This document shows positions 58,522-64,000 of a stretch of 64,000 bases of DNA, piece after piece. The stretch comes from Chloroflexota bacterium (lineage in GTDB: Bacteria > Chloroflexota > Anaerolineae > UBA4142 > SHND01). The translations under genes were made by a program, and so were the position numbers. The first letter of the stretch is position 1. Every line of letters begins with the position of its first letter. The DNA is taken from NCBI GenBank assembly GCA_004295045.1, contig SHND01000017.1, positions 97,662 to 161,661 of the forward strand, read 5' to 3'. The notes under the pieces are model-generated. The model saw nothing but the letters and a program-made list of their open reading frames with translations, ran no database searches and was not told the DNA's origin.

Positions 58522-60357
58522 ATGCAGCTCCGCAAACTTTTGCTCCTCATTGTTCTCGGTCTCGCGCTCTTTGCTACACTCGGTCTCTCCACCGCGTCCG
58601 CGCAAGACCCCGAAGGCGCCCCAGACCGCACGCGCGTTTATTACATTGAAAAAGTGACGCGTTTGCAACAGCGCAATCAAATCGCCAAAACGGGCGCGCT
58701 CATCCTTGAAGTTGGACACGATTACGTTTTGGTCGAAGCGACGCGTGCGGAACGACGCGCGCTGCGGAAAGCAGGTTTCAAACTCCGTACTCCACCGCGC
58801 GACTTTTTTGGACCGCAGGCATTTCCAAGCGCAGATTCCGCGTATCACGATTACAATGAAATGGTCGCGGAAATTCAGCAAGCCGAAGCCGACCACGGCG
58901 CGATTTTTGATTTGTTCTCGCTCGGCACGTCGTACCAAGGACGTGAAATTTGGGCGGGAAAAATTTCCGACAATGTTGGCACGGACGAGAACGAACCCGA
59001 AGTGCTGTTCACGCACCATCAACACGCACGCGAACATCTCACGGTCGAGATGGCATTGTACACCTTGAAAACGTTGACAGACGAATATGGCGTGGATTCC
59101 ACCATTACCAATCTCGTCAACACGCGCGAAATTTGGATCGTCTTTGATATGAACCCCGACGGAGGCGAGTACGACATTGCGACGGGCAGCTATCGTTCGT
59201 GGCGTAAAAATCGCCAGCCCAATTCCGGTTCATCAAATGTGGGCACCGATTTGAATCGCAACTGGGGGTATCGTTGGGGTTGCTGTGGTGGAAGCAGCGG
59301 CTCGACTGGTTCGGAAACGTACCGCGGCGCATCCGCGTTCTCTGCGCCCGAAACACAGCGCGTGCGCGATTTCGTCAACTCGCGCGTCGTTGGCGGCGTT
59401 CAGCAAATTAAAGCGACGATTGACTTTCACACCTACAGCGAATTGATTCTGTGGCCCTATGGCTACACCACTACCGACGTTCCCTCTGACATGACGCAAG
59501 ATGAACACGACGCGCATGTTGCGGCGGGACAAGCAATGGCAGCGACCAATGGCTACACGCCCGAACAAGCATCCGACCTCTACATTACTGATGGCACGAT
59601 CGGGGACTGGACGTTCGGCGTCCACAAAATTTTCAGCTACACCTTTGAAATGTATCCGACAAGTTCGGCGGGCGGCGGTTTCTATCCACCCGATGAAGTG
59701 ATTCCCGCGCAAACGTCACGCAATCGGCAGGCGATTCTGTATTTGCTCACGAACGCGGATTGTTTGTGGCGTGTGATTGGCAAAGAGGCGCAGTATTGCG
59801 GCGGCACTCCACCAACGACCATCTGGTCAGACAACTTTGACGGCGCGGCAACCGGTTGGACAATCAATGCGGACGCCACCGATACGGCAACGGCAGGTAA
59901 ATTTGAAATCGGCGATCCCGCGCAAACAAGTTCGGGCGGCGTCAAACAACTTGGCACAACACACTCGGGAACAATTGATTTGGTCACAGGACGGCTCGCG
60001 GGTTCCGGCGCCGGAACGCATGATGTAGATGGCGGAGTAACGAGCGCGCGCTCGACCACCATCACATTGCCGAACACGTTCTCGACCCTTACATTGTCGC
60101 TTTACGGTTACCTCGCACACGGTAGCAACTCATCGAATGCCGACTATTTCCGCGTAAAGATAATTGGCAACACGACAACGACGCCGATTCAAGTTCTCGG
60201 CGCGGCGAGCAATCGAAACGGCGCGTGGACAAACTACACCGCGAACCTCACATCCTTTGCGGGACAAACCATTCGCCTGCAAGTGGAGTGTTCAGACACC
60301 AGTCCCGCGAGCCTGGTGGAATGTGGCGTAGATACGATTTCGATAACAGGACAGTGA
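58522..60357 (+). CDS. Secreted M14 zinc carboxypeptidase with C-terminal beta domain
   Basis: The 611-residue exported enzyme has a signal peptide (residues 1-27, cleaved after STASA). A propeptide-like region (28-100) precedes the M14 catalytic domain. Zinc ligands are H168 and E171 in HAREH and H303 in DFHTYSE; the catalytic glutamate is in 'SYTFEMYP'. Substrate-binding 'NPDGGEY' and '[10 protein letters not shown]' are intact. The C-terminal ~170 residues form a Ser/Thr/Gly-rich beta-sandwich (from about 435). Such enzymes remove C-terminal residues from peptides outside the cell. AAGGGGGAAAC precedes the ATG. Confidence 0.93.
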   Translation: MQLRKLLLLIVLGLALFATLGLSTASAQDPEGAPDRTRVYYIEKVTRLQQRNQIAKTGALILEVGHDYVLVEATRAERRALRKAGFKLRTPPRDFFGPQAFPSADSAYHDYNEMVAEIQQAEADHGAIFDLFSLGTSYQGREIWAGKISDNVGTDENEPEVLFTHHQHAREHLTVEMALYTLKTLTDEYGVDSTITNLVNTREIWIVFDMNPDGGEYDIATGSYRSWRKNRQPNSGSSNVGTDLNRNWGYRWGCCGGSSGSTGSETYRGASAFSAPETQRVRDFVNSRVVGGVQQIKATIDFHTYSELILWPYGYTTTDVPSDMTQDEHDAHVAAGQAMAATNGYTPEQASDLYITDGTIGDWTFGVHKIFSYTFEMYPTSSAGGGFYPPDEVIPAQTSRNRQAILYLLTNADCLWRVIGKEAQYCGGTPPTTIWSDNFDGAATGWTINADATDTATAGKFEIGDPAQTSSGGVKQLGTTHSGTIDLVTGRLAGSGAGTHDVDGGVTSARSTTITLPNTFSTLTLSLYGYLAHGSNSSNADYFRVKIIGNTTTTPIQVLGAASNRNGAWTNYTANLTSFAGQTIRLQVECSDTSPASLVECGVDTISITGQ

Positions 60358-60371
60358 TGTGATGTAAAAAT

Positions 60372-60405
60372 TGCGGCGCGCGTAAGGATAACTACGCGCG
60401 CCGCA
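60372..60405. other. GC hairpin between M14 peptidase and SnoaL-like gene
   Basis: TGCGGCGCGCGTA pairs perfectly with TACGCGCGCCGCA (13 bp, eight-base loop). No T run follows, so it is either a factor-dependent terminator or a structure of the leader. Confidence 0.7.
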
Positions 60406-60418
60406 TCAAAGAACCCAA

Positions 60419-60895
60419 ATGCCCTCCAATTCTCAACTCATTGAAAATTTTTACACCGCGTTCGCGCGGCGCGATTATGCGGGCATGATTGCGTGCTACG
60501 CGCCCGACATTAATTTCGCGGACGAGGTTTTCACCTTGCACGGCAAACGCGTCGGCGCGATGTGGCACATGCTTTGTGAAGCAGGCACCGATTTACAAAT
60601 CACGCACAGTAACGTCCAAGCCGATGACGCAAACGGCGGCGCGCACTGGGAGGCGCGTTATACCTTTTCCCGAACAGGGCGCCCGGTGCATAATATCCTC
60701 GACGCGGAATTTCATTTCCGAGATGGAGAAATTATTTGGCACCGCGACCATTTCGATTTTTATCGTTGGGCGCGAATGGCGCTAGGTCCAACGGGCACAT
60801 TGTTGGGATGGACGCCGATGGTGCATAATCAGGTACGCAAAACTGCCGCCGCGAATTTGGAAAAATTTATCGCGGCGCATCCTGAATATCAATAA
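60419..60895 (+). CDS. SnoaL-like/NTF2-fold protein
   Basis: The 158-residue protein matches the SnoaL-like NTF2 fold: 'LIENFYTAFARRDYAGMIACYAPDINFADEVFTLHGKRVGAMW', 'GAHWEARYTFSRTGRPVHN' and 'EFHFRDGEIIWHRDHFDFYRW'. Its cone-shaped pocket often holds small polyketide- or steroid-like ligands. Function here is unknown. It precedes the DUF2461 gene by one base, so the two are co-translated. Confidence 0.85.
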   Translation: MPSNSQLIENFYTAFARRDYAGMIACYAPDINFADEVFTLHGKRVGAMWHMLCEAGTDLQITHSNVQADDANGGAHWEARYTFSRTGRPVHNILDAEFHFRDGEIIWHRDHFDFYRWARMALGPTGTLLGWTPMVHNQVRKTAAANLEKFIAAHPEYQ

Positions 60896-60896
60896 C

Positions 60897-61565
60897 ATGA
60901 AAGCATCCGTTAATCTAAAACCCGCCCTCGTCTTCTTGGACGATCTCGCCACGAACAATAACAAAGCGTGGTTCGACGCGCATCGCCCGCGCTATGAAGA
61001 AGCAAAAGCGCAATTTGAAGAATTCGTTCAACTCTTGATCGCAGAAATTGACAAGTTCGACGCTCTCGGCATTCTCTCCGCAAAGGAATGTATTTTTCGA
61101 ATCAATCGCGATGTGCGCTTTTCCAAAGACAAGTCGCCATACAAGACAAACATGGGCGCATACATCACTGCGGGCGGCAAAAAAGGCACACGGCAAGGTT
61201 ACTATTTTCATATTCAACCGCACAATCAATCGTTCCTCGCGGGCGGACTGCACATGCCCACCCCGGAACAGCTGGCGAAATTTCGCAAAGCAATTGACCG
61301 CGATGCCGCGCCGTTCAAAAAGATCATTCGGTCAAAAGAATTCGTAAAATATTTGGGTGCGCTGAACGGCGAGAAACTGACAACCGCGCCCAAGGGCTAT
61401 CCGAAGGATCATCCCGATATCGAATTGCTCAAACTGAAAGAGGTCGTGGTGGGACATCGCTTGAATGACAAAGAGATCGCGTCGCCGAATGTTGTCGCAA
61501 ATACGGCGCGCGCATTTCGAGCGATGAAACCATTTCTGCATTATCTCGATTCGATTTTGAAATGA
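60897..61565 (+). CDS. DUF2461 family protein
   Basis: The 222-residue protein carries the DUF2461 landmarks: 'ALVFLDDLATNNNKAWFDAHRPRYEEAKAQFEEFVQ', 'CIFRINRDVRFSKDKSPYKTNMGAYI', 'YYFHIQPHNQSFLAGGLHMP' and the C-terminal 'KGYPKDHPDIELLKLKE'. The family (TIGR02453) is widespread, and its activity is not known to me. Adjacent genes are enzymes with small-molecule substrates. Confidence 0.9.
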   Translation: MKASVNLKPALVFLDDLATNNNKAWFDAHRPRYEEAKAQFEEFVQLLIAEIDKFDALGILSAKECIFRINRDVRFSKDKSPYKTNMGAYITAGGKKGTRQGYYFHIQPHNQSFLAGGLHMPTPEQLAKFRKAIDRDAAPFKKIIRSKEFVKYLGALNGEKLTTAPKGYPKDHPDIELLKLKEVVVGHRLNDKEIASPNVVANTARAFRAMKPFLHYLDSILK

Positions 61566-61605
61566 GACGGGAAGGCATTGCATCGTAAAAACAGTAGGAA
61601 CAAGA

Positions 61606-62694
61606 ATGTCATCCAAAGCCATAACCCAACAACGCGACCAATTCGTCGAACGCTTGCTCAAGTCCGCCGCGGGCGTATTCGACATTTTTTCGATGTATCT
61701 CGGCGACCAACTTGGCTATTATCGCGCGTTTGCGAACGGTGCCGCAATAACGAGTGTTGAACTCGCCGCGCAAACCAACACCAACGAACGCTACACGCGC
61801 GAATGGCTCGAACAACAGACGGTTTCAGGAATTTTGCGCGTGCAAGATGAAACGCTGCTCGCGCGCGAACGCCGCTATGTTTTGCCGCGCGGACATGTCG
61901 AGCCGCTCTTGGAGCGCGACAGCCCGAATTATCTCGCGCCGCTCGCGCAGCTGCTTGTTGGCGTCACGCGTCCAATGGATGAATTGTTGAACGCATATCG
62001 GAATGGCGGCGGCGTTCCGTACGGCGCGTACGGCGCGAATTTGCGCGAAGGGCAGGCGGCGATCAATCGCCCCGTGTTTCTCTATGATCTGCCAAACCAT
62101 TGGATTCCCGCGATGTCCGATGTGCATGAACGTTTGCAGGCAAAGGACGCGCGCATTGTGGATTTGGGCTGCGGCTTTGGCTGGTCGTGTGTGGGGATGG
62201 CGCGCGCATATCCGAATGTCCAGGTGGACGGTTTTGACCTCGACGCGCCTTCGATTCAACGCGCAAAACAGATTGCTCAAGAAAATGCTGTGCATGATCG
62301 CGCGCGTTTTTACGTACACGACGTCAGCGACGCGGATTTGATGGGACGTTATGATTTGGTGACCGCGTTCGAGTGTGTACATGACATGTCGAATCCTGTC
62401 GGCGCGTTGAAAACGATGAAGCGTCTCGCGGGCGAACGCGGCGCGGTGTTGATCGTGGATGAACGAGTTGGAGACACCTTCACCGCGCAGGGCAACAATG
62501 TCGAGGGAATGATGTACGGCTGGAGCGTTTTGCATTGTCTGCCCGTGGGAATGGTGGAGCAGCCGTCTGCGGAAACGGGAACGGTAATGCGCGCGGATAC
62601 GTTGCGCGAATATGCGCGTCAAGCGGGATTTCGCCGCGTCGAAATTTTGCCCGTCGAAAATTTTTTCTTTCGTTTATATCGTTTATGGACGTGA
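61606..62694 (+). CDS. Class I SAM-dependent methyltransferase with N-terminal winged helix
   Basis: The 362-residue protein has an N-terminal winged-helix dimerisation region ('TSVELAAQTNTNERYTREWLEQQTVSGILRV') and a SAM domain with 'RIVDLGCGFGWSCVGMARAYP'. The acidic tip 'VDGFDLDAPSIQRAK' and 'AFECVHDMSNPVGALKTMKRL' are also recognisable. The overall order matches the Rv2258c-type family of mycobacterial and Chloroflexota methyltransferases, and resembles plant-type O-methyltransferases. The acceptor is unknown. The ATG has no strong ribosome site. Confidence 0.88.
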   Translation: MSSKAITQQRDQFVERLLKSAAGVFDIFSMYLGDQLGYYRAFANGAAITSVELAAQTNTNERYTREWLEQQTVSGILRVQDETLLARERRYVLPRGHVEPLLERDSPNYLAPLAQLLVGVTRPMDELLNAYRNGGGVPYGAYGANLREGQAAINRPVFLYDLPNHWIPAMSDVHERLQAKDARIVDLGCGFGWSCVGMARAYPNVQVDGFDLDAPSIQRAKQIAQENAVHDRARFYVHDVSDADLMGRYDLVTAFECVHDMSNPVGALKTMKRLAGERGAVLIVDERVGDTFTAQGNNVEGMMYGWSVLHCLPVGMVEQPSAETGTVMRADTLREYARQAGFRRVEILPVENFFFRLYRLWT

Positions 62695-62716
62695 AATAAG
62701 AGGAATATAGGGATTG

Positions 62717-63574
62717 ATGGGCATCTCTGAACCACAACACCGTATCGAGGCTTTGTGGCGCAATAGGATTCGAGAGATCCGCCGCGTCGTCTTGATTTCG
62801 CAAAGGGAGTTGCTACAAGAAGAAGCGGAATTGCAAAATGAGCTGGCGACGTTGCGCGATTCATCGTGCGCGAACGAAAAAATTCAATACATCGAACAGA
62901 CACTCCGCCAAAGAGAGTCGCTCGCTCAAAGCGAACTGAGGCAAGCTAGAATTGCCTATAGGACCGCGAATATAGATTTGAAATTTCGCGGGCTAGACGC
63001 GCTGTTATTCCAATTTGATAAACGATTAGATACGCTGGCCGCCATTGCGAGCGCATATGCGGACACTTTAGAGAAACGCAATTTGCAAGTTAGGCGCGCT
63101 TTAAGCGACAGTACAGATATTAAGCCAATCTCCGTACCCCGCCTGCCTGAATTCGACGATTCAGTATATGATACCATTCACCAAGTCGCTGGACGCGGCA
63201 CCGATATTGACCTTTTATTGCACTCTTTGGACGATGTGTTGAATGATTACACCAGACGCAAACGGCGCCGGCGCATTGGCTTTCACGGGGTTCGAGTGTT
63301 GGTTTTTCTCGGTTTGGTGCTTCTCGTAGACCAGTTGTTGAATCTGTTCCAGCCGTTCGAGTTTTATTTGTTGGCAGCTGCCATCGCATGGGTTTTGGAT
63401 GAGTATTTCATTCGATCAAAGTTGGAAAAAAAGTTTGAGCAATGGAACGTTTATGAATTGAGGCAAACCATCACCGATTTTTATCGCGCGCAGCGTAGTG
63501 CGTTGTATTCGCGCACCGCGCTAGAGAAAATGCTACGCGAAGCAGTTGCGGTTCTTGGAACTGTAGAAACGTGA
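62717..63574 (+). CDS. Unknown coiled-coil protein with two membrane helices
   Basis: I do not recognise this 285-residue protein. Residues 1-140 are strongly coiled-coil ('LLQEEAELQNELATL', 'QTLRQRESLAQSELRQAR'). A polar region (140-195) precedes a basic RRKRRRR-type segment and two closely spaced hydrophobic helices (about 198-215 and 220-235). A short coiled tail follows. This suggests a membrane-anchored protein with cytoplasmic arms. Its last base triplet overlaps the GTG start of the XdhC-family gene (GTGA). Confidence 0.7.
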   Translation: MGISEPQHRIEALWRNRIREIRRVVLISQRELLQEEAELQNELATLRDSSCANEKIQYIEQTLRQRESLAQSELRQARIAYRTANIDLKFRGLDALLFQFDKRLDTLAAIASAYADTLEKRNLQVRRALSDSTDIKPISVPRLPEFDDSVYDTIHQVAGRGTDIDLLLHSLDDVLNDYTRRKRRRRIGFHGVRVLVFLGLVLLVDQLLNLFQPFEFYLLAAAIAWVLDEYFIRSKLEKKFEQWNVYELRQTITDFYRAQRSALYSRTALEKMLREAVAVLGTVET

Positions 63575-64000
63575 GGCAAAGTGTGTCCGATGGAAATTTC
63601 TTTAGGCAGGTGTATGAACTGAATCGCGCGGGCGAATCATTCGCCATCGCAACCGTCGTGCGCGTCGAAAAACCGATCTCGGCAAAATCGGGCGACAAAG
63701 CAATTATCAAAACTGACGGCACGCTCGACGGTTGGGTCGGTGGGGGATGCGCGCAGGACATGGTGGTGCGCGAAGCAAAGAAAGCGATGCGCGAAGCACA
63801 GCCGCGTTTGTTGCGTCTCGTCGGCATGGGCGCAGTCGCGGAAAAGAGCGAAGGCGTTTTGGAATTTCCGATAACGTGTCACAGCGGTGGAACGATGGAC
63901 GTGTATATCGAACCCGTTTTGCCGAAACCGCAGTTGATTCTCTTGGGCAATTCGCCCGTCGCGCAAACGTTAGCGAAACTTGCGAGTGTTTTGAATTTTG
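63571..64000 (+). CDS. XdhC/CoxI family molybdenum-enzyme maturation protein, cut by window edge
   Basis: About 143 residues are visible from a GTG that overlaps the preceding stop codon. The XdhC N-terminal domain is clear: 'FAIATVVRVEKPISAKSGDKAIIKTDGTLDGWVGGGCAQDMVVREA'. The start of the Rossmann domain, 'PQLILLGNSPVAQTLAKLASVL', follows. XdhC and CoxF/CoxI proteins bind molybdenum cofactor and insert sulfur or assist assembly of xanthine dehydrogenase-family enzymes. The window's coxMSL is the likely client, although 7.9 kb separates the two. Confidence 0.85.
   Translation, partial: MRQSVSDGNFFRQVYELNRAGESFAIATVVRVEKPISAKSGDKAIIKTDGTLDGWVGGGCAQDMVVREAKKAMREAQPRLLRLVGMGAVAEKSEGVLEFPITCHSGGTMDVYIEPVLPKPQLILLGNSPVAQTLAKLASVLNF

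Noticed and set aside
60372..60405. Intrinsic terminator after the M14 peptidase
   Set aside because: The stem is strong but no T run follows on either strand, so it is listed only as a hairpin.

Overview
The window is a contiguous piece of a bacterial chromosome, most likely from a Chloroflexota (Anaerolineae-like) bacterium. That assignment is an inference. It rests on a large MalT-type LuxR regulator, a LysW carrier beside arginine genes, a bacterial HMG-CoA reductase, a form I CO dehydrogenase, a nitrite reductase with class II-type copper-site spacing, lipoprotein and Tat-type exported copper enzymes, many DUF families common in that phylum, and GC-rich coding sequence full of CGCG words. 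There is no rRNA, no CRISPR array and no recognisable transposase. One tRNA (Asp, GTC) is present.

Layout. 0-4.7 kb: a truncated DUF1269 protein, a small protein, a MalT-like regulator and a bile-acid-symporter-fold transporter. 4.8-12.9 kb is a redox and copper region: two-domain multicopper oxidase, lone receiver protein, GAF histidine kinase diverging from a NarL-type regulator, two DoxX paralogues, then nirK diverging from an NnrS-family gene. 12.9-20.5 kb: an SHMT-like enzyme, then a conflict island on the minus strand (MNT-HEPN fusion, DUF2442, DUF4160, pentapeptide-TIR protein, type IIG restriction-methylation enzyme). 20.6-28.8 kb: PAS and MBL proteins, a GT2/DUF2304 pair, exported DsbA-like and VKOR proteins, OsmC, PEP carboxylase and an LCP protein. 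28.8-34.2 kb: azlC/azlD split by an 89-bp tandem repeat, then argH, argG, lysX-type ligase and lysW, all minus strand. 34.8-40.7 kb: Phd/RelE pair, an acyl-CoA dehydrogenase, a c-di-AMP (ydaO-type) riboswitch with no gene behind it, HMG-CoA reductase, dodecin and a cNMP-binding protein. 40.8-51.7 kb: Lhr helicase, an unknown Ala/Met-rich protein, trmD, a repeat surface protein, a four-gene cluster (RpiB-like, methyltransferase, macro domain, hydrolase) and tRNA-Asp. 51.7-64 kb: coxMSL, two toxin-antitoxin-like pairs, assorted enzymes, a secreted M14 peptidase and the start of an XdhC/CoxI-family gene.

Together the genes suggest a respiratory organism able to use CO as electron donor and nitrite as an acceptor, with a LysW-carried amino-acid pathway and mevalonate-type isoprenoid synthesis. 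The points most worth a second look are the TIR/type IIG operon and its neighbouring MNT-HEPN fusion, the orphan c-di-AMP riboswitch, a PIN-like pair whose genes overlap by 131 bp, and heptanucleotide repeat arrays scattered between and inside genes.
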